Below, piece by piece: positions 7,902 through 15,063 of a stretch of DNA of 41,799 bases; positions within the stretch are counted from its first letter, which is position 1; each line of letters opens with the position of its first letter. The DNA is from Lachnospiraceae bacterium (GTDB lineage Bacteria > Bacillota > Clostridia > Oscillospirales > CAG-272). The notes under the pieces are model-generated. The model had not been told where the DNA came from and did no database searches. It saw only the letters and a program-made list of their open reading frames with translations. Location: contig JAKSPT010000023.1 in NCBI GenBank assembly GCA_024404495.1, positions 1 through 41,799 of the forward strand, in the 5' to 3' direction. The position numbers were made by a program, and so were the translations under genes.

Positions 7902-8948
7902 TTACTGAAAATAAACGGTTTTGCCGGTGCGTGCGCTCTCGTAGACCGCCTCCGCGATGCGGATCGCCTTCATAGCCTCGAGCGGGCAGACGGCGGGCTC
8001 GCGGTCGAATTTCACCGCGTCGATCATATCCTCGACCAGACGCGCGTGTCCGCATTTTTCTCCGGGACGCAGCTCCGCGAAGCGGGCGTTGCCGTCGCCG
8101 TAGTCCTCGAGCATATCGGCTTCCTCGTCGGGATCGTCAAGGAGCTTCCACCGTTTGAGACGGTCGCCGTCGATCTCCACCGAGCCGCCGGTGCCGTAAA
8201 GCTGGATGTCGGTCGAGATGCCCGGCCACGCGCAGGTCGTGGTCACGAAGGTGGCGACCGCGCCCGAGCGGAAGCGGATGACCGACGCCGTCATATCCTC
8301 TGTGTCCATCTTATGTCCGTAGATGCCGGTCTCGGAATGGACCGATTCCACGTCTCCCATCAGCCACTGCATCAGGTCGAGGGTGTGGATGCCCTGATTC
8401 ATCAAGGATCCGCCGCCGTCCATTTCCCACGTTCCTCTCCAGCCGCCGTCCCCATCGTAATAGGACTGCGGGCGGTACCACTTGACCGCGAAGGTGCCGA
8501 GAACGAGCTTGCCGAGACGGTTTTCCGCGAGTGCTTCCTTCAGCGGGAACATCGGCAGATTGAAGCGGTTCTGGAAGATGAGCCCGACCTTTTTCCCGGT
8601 GCGGACGCGCGCCTCCTCGATCTTCATCGCCTTTTCGACGGTGGTTTCGATCGGCTTTTCGCAGAGAACGTGCTTGCCCGCCTCCAAAGCGCGGACGGTA
8701 TATTCGGCGTGAAGACCGGAGGGAAGGCAGATCGAGACCGCTTCCACCTCGGGGTTCTTCATCAGTTCGTCGAAGGAATGGTAGAGAAGGACGTCCGGGT
8801 ACTGTGCCTTGACCGCGTTCAGACGGTCGTCACGCAGGTCGCAGACCGCGACGAGTTTTCCGTTTTCGGATGCCGCCGCCGCGTCAACGTGGGTTCTTCC
8901 CACGCCGAGACCGACTACGGCGTAGCCGACTTTATGACTGATATCCAT
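7902..8948 (-). CDS. Gfo/Idh/MocA family NAD(P)-dependent oxidoreductase
   Basis: A 348-residue sugar or inositol dehydrogenase-like enzyme. The N-terminal Rossmann fold carries GLGVGRTH (13-20), the catalytic lysine is in EKP (97-99), and the C-terminal half has the family signature GGGSLMNQGIHTLD (178-191) with His188 as likely proton carrier. No signal peptide is present. The ATG at 8948 follows GAGGT. A fully consensus promoter lies 50 nt upstream, so this is the first gene of the long minus-strand unit running to the beta-mannosidase. The substrate cannot be told from sequence; a sugar, inositol or aminosugar derivative is likely given its operon partners. Confidence 0.93.
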   Translation of the reverse strand: MDISHKVGYAVVGLGVGRTHVDAAAASENGKLVAVCDLRDDRLNAVKAQYPDVLLYHSFDELMKNPEVEAVSICLPSGLHAEYTVRALEAGKHVLCEKPIETTVEKAMKIEEARVRTGKKVGLIFQNRFNLPMFPLKEALAENRLGKLVLGTFAVKWYRPQSYYDGDGGWRGTWEMDGGGSLMNQGIHTLDLMQWLMGDVESVHSETGIYGHKMDTEDMTASVIRFRSGAVATFVTTTCAWPGISTDIQLYGTGGSVEIDGDRLKRWKLLDDPDEEADMLEDYGDGNARFAELRPGEKCGHARLVEDMIDAVKFDREPAVCPLEAMKAIRIAEAVYESARTGKTVYFQ

Positions 8949-8979
8949 ACTTGCGATACCTCGCGTTCGATAGTGTCGG

Positions 8980-9029
8980 GGGAACGGATTCCCTTCCTAT
9001 ATTATACCTCCGGAAAAGGGTTCTGTCAA
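8980..9029 (-). promoter_or_regulatory. consensus promoter of the Gfo/htpG/pgcA operon with a start-site dyad
   Basis: On the minus strand TTGACA (9024-9029) and TATAAT (9001-9006) are separated by 17 nt, a perfect sigma-70 match. The dyad GGGAA-CGGA-TTCCC (8980-8993) covers the expected transcription start and could be an operator. The 5' leader is about 45 nt. Confidence 0.85.
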
Positions 9030-9208
9030 GCGCCGGGAGACTCTTTCTTATTCAGAAATGGTGTATATATACAATATATTATGCATATAAAAGACAGTCA
9101 AAAAACGATATCTCCGATCCGAATTCGGGAATAATCCGCATAACACCGGACAGATTGTGCACTACGACGAAAAACAAAAGAAAGATTTATCTATTTTTTC
9201 TCCAATAA
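9030..9208. other. AT-rich divergent intergenic region with small palindromes
   Basis: This lies between two divergent consensus promoters. It holds the 12-bp palindrome TGTATATATACA (9062-9073) and the 10-bp palindrome CCGAATTCGG (9119-9128). The first fits the general GT-N-TA-N-AC pattern of some GntR-family sites. I see no coding sequence with a ribosome site here, and no riboswitch. Confidence 0.4.
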
Positions 9209-9247
9209 TATGAATAAAAACACTTGACAATTGAATAAAAATAGATT
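9209..9247 (+). promoter_or_regulatory. two ArgR/AhrC-like boxes over the importer promoter
   Basis: TGAATAAAAA occurs at 9211-9220 and again at 9232-9241. Each sits inside an 18-bp window (9209-9226 and 9230-9247) that matches 13 of 18 positions of the Bacillus AhrC box CATGAATAAAAATKCAAK. The two windows are 3 bp apart, the spacing of classical paired ARG boxes, and they cover the -35 box and the spacer. Repression by arginine is inferred. Confidence 0.6.
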
Positions 9248-9252
9248 ATAAT
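9224..9252 (+). promoter_or_regulatory. consensus promoter of the amino-acid ABC importer
   Basis: TTGACA (9224-9229) and TATAAT (9247-9252) with a 17-nt spacer form a perfect sigma-70 promoter, 39 nt before the binding-protein ATG. Confidence 0.92.
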
Positions 9253-9291
9253 GTTTTCATTCATTCCAAATACATTACGGAGGAAAAAACC

Positions 9292-10092
9292 ATGAAAAAG
9301 ATCGTATCTCTTCTTCTCATCTGCGTCACCCTTCTTACCGTGCTGATGTTCACCGGCTGCGGCAAGGTCTACACCGTTGAGGATATCAAGAAAGAGGGCA
9401 AGCTCGTCGTCTACACCGAGGCAGGCTTCGCTCCTTACGAATTCATCTATGATAACAAGCTCGTCGGCGTCGACGTCGACGTCATGACGAAGGTCGCCGA
9501 AAAGCTCGGTGTCGAGCTTGATATCCACGACGTCAACTTCGATACCATCGTCGGTGCCGTTCAGTCCGGCAAGGCCATGGTCGGTGCCGCCGGCATCACC
9601 ATCACCGAGGACCGCAAAAAGTCCGTCGATTTCTCTCACCCCTACACCAAGACCGAGCAGTACGTCATCGTCAAGGCCGACAAGGACATCCCCACCGTTG
9701 AGGACCTGAAGGGCAAGAACATCGGCGTCCAGCAGGGCACCACTTCCGATATCCTGGTCGACAACCTGATCAAGGACGGTACGCTCGATGGCACGACCCT
9801 GACCGGTTACAACACCCCCGCGCTTGCCGCCGCCGCTCTCGATAAGATCGACGCGGTCGTTACCGATAAGCTCACCGCCCAGATCATCGTCAAGGGTTCG
9901 AACGATTCCCTGAAGACCGATAAGCTCCTCAAGGCTGACGGCAACGTCGCCGCTGAGCCCGAGGCTTACGGCTACGCCGTTGCAAAGGGCAGCGAAGAGC
10001 TCCTTGCCGTTATCAACGAGGTCGTTGACGAAATGATCGCAAGCGGCGAGATCTCCGCACTCGAAGAAAAATACAACGATATGGCGAACTGA
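9292..10092 (+). CDS. polar amino-acid ABC transporter, substrate-binding lipoprotein
   Basis: A 266-residue family 3 solute-binding protein. A lysine-led hydrophobic signal peptide ends in a lipobox-like FTGC, so Cys23 should be lipidated and the protein tethered outside the membrane. The body has the standard motifs: GFAPYEF near residue 41, GVDVDVM near 58 and the LKGKNIGVQQGTTS block near 140. The ATG at 9292 follows GGAGG. Permease and ATPase genes follow at 10167 and 10858. The paired ARG-like boxes at the promoter point to arginine or a related cationic amino acid as substrate, but glutamine, histidine or cystine importers share the same fold. Confidence 0.94.
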   Translation: MKKIVSLLLICVTLLTVLMFTGCGKVYTVEDIKKEGKLVVYTEAGFAPYEFIYDNKLVGVDVDVMTKVAEKLGVELDIHDVNFDTIVGAVQSGKAMVGAAGITITEDRKKSVDFSHPYTKTEQYVIVKADKDIPTVEDLKGKNIGVQQGTTSDILVDNLIKDGTLDGTTLTGYNTPALAAAALDKIDAVVTDKLTAQIIVKGSNDSLKTDKLLKADGNVAAEPEAYGYAVAKGSEELLAVINEVVDEMIASGEISALEEKYNDMAN

Positions 10093-10111
10093 TTTCCACA
10101 GCAAACCAAGC

Positions 10112-10146
10112 GGGGCTGTTGCGCGTTAGTGCAGCAACCCCCTTTT
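10112..10146 (+). terminator. intercistronic stem-loop after the binding-protein gene
   Basis: Arms 10112-10122 and 10131-10141 pair over 11 positions with one mismatch and one G-U pair, and are followed by CTTTT. Such partial terminators commonly raise binding-protein output relative to permease and ATPase. That role is inferred here. Confidence 0.65.
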
Positions 10147-10166
10147 GAAGTATTAAGGAGTTTCCG

Positions 10167-10856
10167 ATGAATTATATTGTCACAGCGTTTACGCGGACCT
10201 TTATTGAGGAAAACCGCTATCAGCTGTTTCTGAAGGGTATCGGCAACACGCTGATCATCGCGTTTTTCGCCACTCTGATCGGCGTCGTGATCGGCGCGCT
10301 CGTCGCGATCGTCAAGACCTATCATAAACAGACCGGGAAGCTGAAGATCCTGAACGCGGTCTGCGAGTTCTATACCACGCTGATCCGCGGCACGCCGGTC
10401 GTCGTTCAGCTTCTGATTTCCTATAACATCATTTTCGTCTGGTCCACCCACGCGGTGCTGATCGGCATCGCGTCGTTCGGCATCAACTCGGGCGCGTACG
10501 TTTCCGAGATCATCCGCGCCGGCATCAACGCCGTCGATATCGGACAGACCGAAGCGGGCAGATCGCTGGGTCTTTCCCGCGGGACTACGATGCGCTATAT
10601 CATTCTGCCGCAGGCGATCAAGAACGTCCTGCCCGCGATCGGCAACGAGTTCATTTCGCTGCTGAAGGAGACCTCGGTCATCGGGTATCTCGGCGTCGTC
10701 GACCTCACCAAGGCTGCGGAGCGCGTCATTTCCCGTACCGCGGACGTGTATTTCCCCTATCTTTCGATCGCCGCGATCTACCTTGCGATCGTTCTCGTTC
10801 TCAACTACTTCGTGACGAAACTGGAAAAGAGGTTGGCTAAGAGTGACAGAGGCTGA
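10167..10856 (+). CDS. amino-acid ABC transporter permease
   Basis: A 229-residue HisM/GlnP-family inner-membrane permease. Several hydrophobic segments are seen, the first around residues 25-50. The cytoplasmic EAA loop that docks on the ATPase is clear in [20 protein letters not shown] (about 127-146) and continues through LPAIGNEF. The ATG at 10167 follows AAGGAG. It sits between the lipoprotein and ATPase genes of one importer. A single permease gene suggests a homodimeric channel. Confidence 0.94.
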   Translation: MNYIVTAFTRTFIEENRYQLFLKGIGNTLIIAFFATLIGVVIGALVAIVKTYHKQTGKLKILNAVCEFYTTLIRGTPVVVQLLISYNIIFVWSTHAVLIGIASFGINSGAYVSEIIRAGINAVDIGQTEAGRSLGLSRGTTMRYIILPQAIKNVLPAIGNEFISLLKETSVIGYLGVVDLTKAAERVISRTADVYFPYLSIAAIYLAIVLVLNYFVTKLEKRLAKSDRG

Positions 10857-10857
10857 A

Positions 10858-11592
10858 ATGAATACTCCCGTGATCGAGATCAGAAACCTGCATAAGACCT
10901 TCGTCCCCGGCAAGCCGATCCTGAAGGGCATCGATCTCAAAATCATGAAGGGCGAAAAGATCGTCATCATCGGGCCGTCCGGCTCGGGCAAGAGCACGCT
11001 GCTCCGCTGTATGAATATGCTCGAAACGCCGACCGAGGGCGAGATCCTGATGAACGGAACGACGCTGACCCCCGATAACATCGACGAGGCGAGACGTCAC
11101 CTCGGCATGGTGTTCCAGCACTTCAATCTGTTCCCGCACATGACCATCCGCAAGAATATCACCTTCGCTCCGATCCAACTCAAGCTGCAGACCGAGGAGG
11201 AGGCAAACGCAAACGCCGACCGTCTGCTGACCCGTATCGGTCTGATGGACAAAGCGGAAGCGTATCCGAGTCAGCTTTCGGGCGGTCAGAAGCAGCGCGT
11301 CGCCATCGTGCGCTCGCTCGCGATGAACCCCGAGGTCATGCTCTTCGACGAGCCGACTTCCGCGCTCGATCCCGAAATGGTCGGCGAGGTCCTCGACGTT
11401 ATGACCGAGCTTGCGGAGGAGGGAATGACGATGGCTGTCGTCACCCACGAGATCGGCTTCGCCCGCAAGGTCGCGACCCGCGTCCTCTTCGTGGACGAGG
11501 GACAGATCCTCGAGGAGGGCGATCCCCGTACCTTCTTCGACAATCCGACCCATCCCCGCGCCAAGGAGTTCCTCTCCAAGGTCCTGATCTGA
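10858..11592 (+). CDS. amino-acid ABC transporter ATP-binding protein
   Basis: A 244-residue nucleotide-binding subunit of the GlnQ/HisP class. Walker [10 protein letters not shown] (39-47), the Q-loop VFQHFN, signature LSGGQKQR, Walker B VMLFDEP and the H-loop THE are all intact. I chose the ATG at 10858, one base after the permease stop, because AGAGG lies 5 nt upstream. An in-frame GTG at 10843, overlapping the permease, is also possible and would add five residues. A strong terminator 4 nt after the stop ends the importer operon. Confidence 0.95.
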   Translation: MNTPVIEIRNLHKTFVPGKPILKGIDLKIMKGEKIVIIGPSGSGKSTLLRCMNMLETPTEGEILMNGTTLTPDNIDEARRHLGMVFQHFNLFPHMTIRKNITFAPIQLKLQTEEEANANADRLLTRIGLMDKAEAYPSQLSGGQKQRVAIVRSLAMNPEVMLFDEPTSALDPEMVGEVLDVMTELAEEGMTMAVVTHEIGFARKVATRVLFVDEGQILEEGDPRTFFDNPTHPRAKEFLSKVLI

Positions 11593-11595
11593 ATC

Positions 11596-11622
11596 AAAAA
11601 AGAGCCTTCGGGCTCTTTTTTT
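11596..11622 (+). terminator. Rho-independent terminator of the amino-acid importer
   Basis: GAGCC-TTCG-GGCTC with a stable UUCG tetraloop is flanked by six A and seven T, giving a long stem and a strong U-tract. The flanking A/T runs would let it act in both directions. Confidence 0.95.
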
Positions 11623-11634
11623 GTCGGAAATCTA

Positions 11635-11663
11635 TTGCAAACGGGCGAAAAATCGGTTATACT
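11635..11663 (+). promoter_or_regulatory. promoter of the beta-lactamase-fold / aldo-keto reductase pair
   Basis: TTGCAA (11635-11640) and TATACT (11658-11663) with a 17-nt spacer lie just after the importer terminator and 34 nt before the ATG. Confidence 0.75.
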
Positions 11664-11697
11664 GACCTTGACCCGATAACGAAAAGGAGGGGTTTTC

Positions 11698-12816
11698 ATG
11701 GGCTTTGAAAAACTGACGGCATATCTTGACGGATTGAAAGGTTTCGGCATTCCCGGCTGCGATCTCGTTATTATGCGGGACCACGAGGTGATCTACCGCC
11801 ATTTCGCGGGCGCGCGTGACGAAAAGGGTACGCCGATGAACGGAAGGGAGACCTACCGCCTCTTTTCGGCGACCAAGGTGCAGGTCTCGACCGCGGCAAA
11901 CCAACTGATCTCGGCGGGAAAGCTGTCGCTTGACGATCCGGTTTCCAAATATCTGCCGGAATACGCAAATCTGACCGTTATGGAGAACGGGACGGTGCGC
12001 CCCGCAAAGACCGTGATGACCGTCGGGCATCTGCTCACGATGACCGGCGGTCTCGATTACGATATGCCCGAGGGCTTTTCGTGGAAAACGAATCACGCCT
12101 CCACCCGTGAGGTCGCAAGACTCCTCGCAGGAAAACCGCTCAATTTCGATCCCGGGACCCGTTACCGTTACAGCTACTGCCTCGACGTGGTGGGTGCCGT
12201 GATCGAGGTCGTTTCGGGCGAAAAGCTCGGCGATTATATGAAAAACCATATCTGGGACCCGGTCGGCGCGACGAGCTCCTCCTTCCATGAGACGAAAGAG
12301 CAGGCGGCGGAGCGCATTTCCTGTTATTTCTATAACGACCGCGACCATACCTCCCGCTTCGTCGACGACCGGTACGACCGCGCGGGACAGGAGAATTTTG
12401 AAAGCGGAGGAGGCGGTCTCGTTTCCACCGTGGACGACTATATCCGCGTGATGGACGCGCTCGCCTGCGGCGGCGTAGCAAAGACCGGAAACCGCATCCT
12501 TGACGCGGCGGGCATCGAACGGATGCGGAAGCCGATGCTCGGCGAGGTGCAGAAACGCGATTTCGACCGGCTCGGCAAGATCGGCTACAGCTACGGGCTT
12601 GCCGTCCGTACCCTCGTCGATAAGGAGATAAGGAAGACCGGAGCGCCGATCGGCGAATTCGGCTGGGACGGCGCGGCGGGCGTCTTCACCGTCATCGACC
12701 CGGAGCATAAGCTTTCGATGTTCTACGCGCAGATGGTGCACGGCTGCGGTTACGCCTTCAACGTCGTCCATTACGACGTGAGAGACCTCATGTACGAGGG
12801 TCTCGGCATTCATTGA
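11698..12816 (+). CDS. serine hydrolase of the beta-lactamase / penicillin-binding-like family
   Basis: A 372-residue protein with the class C beta-lactamase fold. The nucleophile motif SxxK is SATK (Ser57, Lys60) and the second motif is YSY (158-160) where YxN is usual. An HGCG near 348-351 may replace KTG. No signal peptide or lipobox is seen, so it is probably cytoplasmic and more likely an esterase or peptidase than a resistance enzyme. The ATG at 11698 follows AGGAGG, and a promoter precedes it. The aldo/keto reductase follows 18 nt later and is likely co-transcribed. Substrate is unknown. Confidence 0.85.
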   Translation: MGFEKLTAYLDGLKGFGIPGCDLVIMRDHEVIYRHFAGARDEKGTPMNGRETYRLFSATKVQVSTAANQLISAGKLSLDDPVSKYLPEYANLTVMENGTVRPAKTVMTVGHLLTMTGGLDYDMPEGFSWKTNHASTREVARLLAGKPLNFDPGTRYRYSYCLDVVGAVIEVVSGEKLGDYMKNHIWDPVGATSSSFHETKEQAAERISCYFYNDRDHTSRFVDDRYDRAGQENFESGGGGLVSTVDDYIRVMDALACGGVAKTGNRILDAAGIERMRKPMLGEVQKRDFDRLGKIGYSYGLAVRTLVDKEIRKTGAPIGEFGWDGAAGVFTVIDPEHKLSMFYAQMVHGCGYAFNVVHYDVRDLMYEGLGIH

Positions 12817-12834
12817 TGGAAAGGATCGGAATCC

Positions 12835-13755
12835 ATGAAAGCACTTGAAAAACGGATCATTCCGCGGATGGATCATACCGCGGTCACCTTCCTCGGGCTC
12901 GGCGGTCTTGAGATCGGCAGAAACTGGGGCATGGGGACCGATACCGAGCGCCCCGACGCCGAAACGGCGGGCGTCGTGCTGAATACCGCTCTTGACGCGG
13001 GCATCACACTCATCGACACGGCAAGCGCTTACCACAGGAGCGAGGAGCGCATCGGCGAATACGTCAGCGGGAGAAGAAACGAGTTCGTCCTCGCCTCCAA
13101 ATGCGGTGAGCACAGCGACGAGCCGCGCACTTATTACGATTTCTCTTACGACGCGATCACAAAGTCGATCGACAGAAGTCTGAAGCTGCTCCGTACCGAC
13201 GTCATCGACCTGATGCAGATCCATTTCGGTCCCGACCCGGTAAAGGTCCTTGACGACGGGGAAACCGTGCGCGCGATGAAGGACGCGAAAAAGGCGGGAA
13301 AGATCCGCTTCCTCGGCGCTTCGATCGACGGCGGACTCGCGGCAAGATGTATCGAAAGCGGCGATTTTGACGTCATGCAGATGGCGTATAACCTGAACGA
13401 CCACGGCAATATGGGGAATATCAAACGCGCAAAGGAACTCGGCATCGGCGTTTTCGTACGGTGCGGGCTCGGCAACGGGCTCTTCACGCCCCGTTCTCTT
13501 TCTTGTCTCGATTCGCTCCGCCCCGAGGTGCGTGACCGCCTCATTCGCTCGCTCGAACGGATCGGCGGGGAACGGGAGGATGCGATGAAGACGCTGATGG
13601 CGATCGACCTCCGCTTCCTCTACGAGACCGAAGGGGCCAGCTCGGTCATCATCGGAACGAAAAAGCCCGGTAACATCGCAAAGAATATCGCGCTGATCGA
13701 GGAGCGGGTCCCCGACGGGCTTTATCGGGACGTGCTCGGGATTTGGAATATATAG
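12835..13755 (+). CDS. aldo/keto reductase
   Basis: A 306-residue NAD(P)H-dependent carbonyl reductase with a TIM barrel. The catalytic tetrad is visible as Asp61, Tyr66, Lys89 and His130 in DTASAY, LASK and DLMQIHFG. The C-terminal IIGTKKPGNIAKN segment (about 272-284) is the cofactor phosphate-binding region. It starts 18 nt after the beta-lactamase-fold gene, so the two form an operon that ends at the terminator at 13829. It resembles the YdjG/general stress reductases. Its substrate cannot be told. Confidence 0.92.
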   Translation: MKALEKRIIPRMDHTAVTFLGLGGLEIGRNWGMGTDTERPDAETAGVVLNTALDAGITLIDTASAYHRSEERIGEYVSGRRNEFVLASKCGEHSDEPRTYYDFSYDAITKSIDRSLKLLRTDVIDLMQIHFGPDPVKVLDDGETVRAMKDAKKAGKIRFLGASIDGGLAARCIESGDFDVMQMAYNLNDHGNMGNIKRAKELGIGVFVRCGLGNGLFTPRSLSCLDSLRPEVRDRLIRSLERIGGEREDAMKTLMAIDLRFLYETEGASSVIIGTKKPGNIAKNIALIEERVPDGLYRDVLGIWNI

Positions 13756-13756
13756 T

Positions 13757-13790
13757 CTTAAGTCTTAAGCCTTAAGTCAAAAGACTTAAG
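13757..13790. repeat. cluster of four CTTAAG palindromes
   Basis: CTTAAG occurs at 13757, 13764, 13771 and 13785. The last two form a perfect inverted repeat, CTTAAGTC-AAAA-GACTTAAG (13771-13790). The cluster begins 1 nt after the aldo/keto reductase stop. Function is unknown. Confidence 0.6.
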
Positions 13791-13828
13791 CCGAAAGAAG
13801 AGAAAAGGTTTCCGAAAAACGAAAAATT

Positions 13829-13867
13829 TCCCCGTAACCGAAGCGAACGGTTACGGGGACGTTTTTT
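13829..13867 (+). terminator. Rho-independent terminator after the aldo/keto reductase
   Basis: A perfect 12-bp stem (13829-13840 with 13848-13859) and a 7-nt loop are followed by a run of six T (13862-13867). Confidence 0.93.
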
Positions 13868-13941
13868 GTTCTGTCGGATACTTTTCTTTTGTCGTACGAT
13901 AACGCCCAAAATTACGCGGACACGAAAGAAGAATAAGACAC

Positions 13942-13971
13942 AAAACATCCCCGTGACGAATCACGGGGATG
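13942..13971 (-). terminator. hairpin facing the opposite way, probable minus-strand terminator
   Basis: A perfect 11-bp stem (13946-13956 with 13961-13971) closes a CGAA loop. On the minus strand it is followed by TTTTG, on the plus strand by no T-run. It would end transcripts arriving from the isomerase gene at 14233, or a separate RNA made from 13972-14160. Confidence 0.6.
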
Positions 13972-14160
13972 CCGATTATGTTGCTATTGAACCGACTGAA
14001 TGAGGGCGGAGCGCTTCGGATAAAGCTGACGCAGCAGCGCGCAATGCGAAGACACCGAGGGAGGCTGATCGGGACGGGAAAAACAAATGATAATCTCCCC
14101 CAAGTACAGAGAAGCTATACTCGGAGAAATTAAATAATAGTTACCCCTTATGCCTCTTTG
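13972..14160. other. non-coding stretch, possible structured RNA or repeat element
   Basis: About 190 nt between a hairpin terminator and an inverted repeat. A stem can be drawn on the minus strand from CTCCGAGTA (14109-14117) to a partner at 14086-14097 with a 3-nt bulge. A 51-codon frame (13978-14134, plus) exists, but it lacks a convincing ribosome site and its composition is unlike the neighbouring genes. I could not identify any known RNA family. Coding is unlikely and function unknown. Confidence 0.3.
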
Positions 14161-14184
14161 GTTCTTTCTCGGTCGAGAAAGAAC
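14161..14184. repeat. perfect 10-bp inverted repeat
   Basis: GTTCTTTCTC-GGTC-GAGAAAGAAC is a perfect dyad lying 7 nt from the 9-nt tandem repeat. No U-tract follows on either strand, so it is not a typical terminator. Confidence 0.7.
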
Positions 14185-14190
14185 ATCGCG

Positions 14191-14232
14191 TCCCCCGCGT
14201 CCCCCGCATCCCCCGCGTCCCCCGCGTCCCCG
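14191..14232. repeat. 9-nt tandem repeat TCCCCCGC(G/A)
   Basis: Four head-to-tail copies of TCCCCCGCG (one with A in place of the last G) and a partial fifth abut the stop codon of the isomerase-fold gene. It is three codons long, but lies outside the reading frame's stop. Such GC-rich minisatellites can change copy number by slippage. Confidence 0.85.
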
Positions 14233-15063
14233 TTACTCCTTCCCGGCGAGATGAGCGGCGAAGCGGGCGAGGGCGAGCTGATGAGATTCGACGCCGTCCT
14301 TGACGGAGGTTTCGAGGGAGACGGCGCCGGTAAAATTGATTTCGCGGAGCGCGGAAGCGAAGTCGTCCCAATCGATGACGCCGAGCCCGGGGAGGAGATG
14401 CTGATCGCGCTTCCCGTCGTTGTCGTGGACGTGAAGGACGCGGAGCAGATCGCGCCCGATCTCGCGGACGGCTGTGCCGGGCTGAACGCCGCAGATGATC
14501 GAGTGCCCGGTGTCGAGGCAGATGGCGAAGACGGAGGGGTCAAGCTCGGTCAGAAAGGCGAGGAGCTGATCGTGGCGGGCAAAGGGCAGGGCGGGCATCG
14601 GCATATTTTCAAGACAGACCGTGACGTTTTCCTGCTTTGCGACGGCGCCGAGGCGGGTGAAAAAGTCAAGATTCAGGGCGCGGAATTCGTCCGTGCGGTC
14701 GGAGCCGCAGCCGAAGGGCATGATCGGATGGATGACCATATTGTCACAGCCGAGCAGACGGGTGATCTTCAGACAGCGCGCCATTTTTTCAAAACGCTCG
14801 GCGCGGTCAGCCTCGGTCGCGTCCTGCGGCGGCCAACGCCACGGACCGTGGACCTGCGAGATCCCGATCCCCGCTTCGGAAAAAGCGTTTTTCAGACGGG
14901 AGGTTTCGGCTTCCAGCGCGGCACCGGAAAGGGAATAGAGCGGGTCGGCGGTGTCGGAGAGACTGAAATCGGCACAGTCGTAGCCGTGCGCTTTCATACG
15001 GAGGAGAGAGGCGACCGGGTCGTTCCGGTCAAAATAGGCGTTTGCTTCGATTCCGGTTTTCAT
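14233..15063 (-). CDS. sugar phosphate isomerase/epimerase (xylose-isomerase-like TIM barrel)
   Basis: A 276-residue AP-endonuclease-2/xylose-isomerase-like TIM barrel. Likely metal ligands lie in CLENMP, CLDTGHS, HVHDNDG and the final SLETS, the standard Glu/Asp/His/Glu arrangement of the superfamily. No signal peptide is seen. The ATG at 15063 overlaps the stop of the cohesin-like gene (ATGA), which shows translational coupling, and fixes the start despite a longer open frame upstream. It is the last gene of the muramidase operon. Its substrate is unknown; a cell-wall or host-glycan sugar would fit the neighbours. Confidence 0.88.
   Translation of the reverse strand: MKTGIEANAYFDRNDPVASLLRMKAHGYDCADFSLSDTADPLYSLSGAALEAETSRLKNAFSEAGIGISQVHGPWRWPPQDATEADRAERFEKMARCLKITRLLGCDNMVIHPIMPFGCGSDRTDEFRALNLDFFTRLGAVAKQENVTVCLENMPMPALPFARHDQLLAFLTELDPSVFAICLDTGHSIICGVQPGTAVREIGRDLLRVLHVHDNDGKRDQHLLPGLGVIDWDDFASALREINFTGAVSLETSVKDGVESHQLALARFAAHLAGKE

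Noticed and set aside
11698..12816. Antibiotic-resistance beta-lactamase
   Set aside because: It has the SxxK motif but no signal peptide and non-canonical second and third motifs, so an intracellular esterase or peptidase is more likely.
13978..14134. 51-codon plus-strand frame in the non-coding region
   Set aside because: No proper ribosome site (the upstream GGGGA belongs to a hairpin), no promoter, and basic composition unlike neighbouring genes.
14191..14232. 9-nt repeat as a CRISPR or phase-variable coding tract
   Set aside because: Units are adjacent without spacers and lie after the stop codon, so no CRISPR. Phase variation of the gene would need a stop-codon change.
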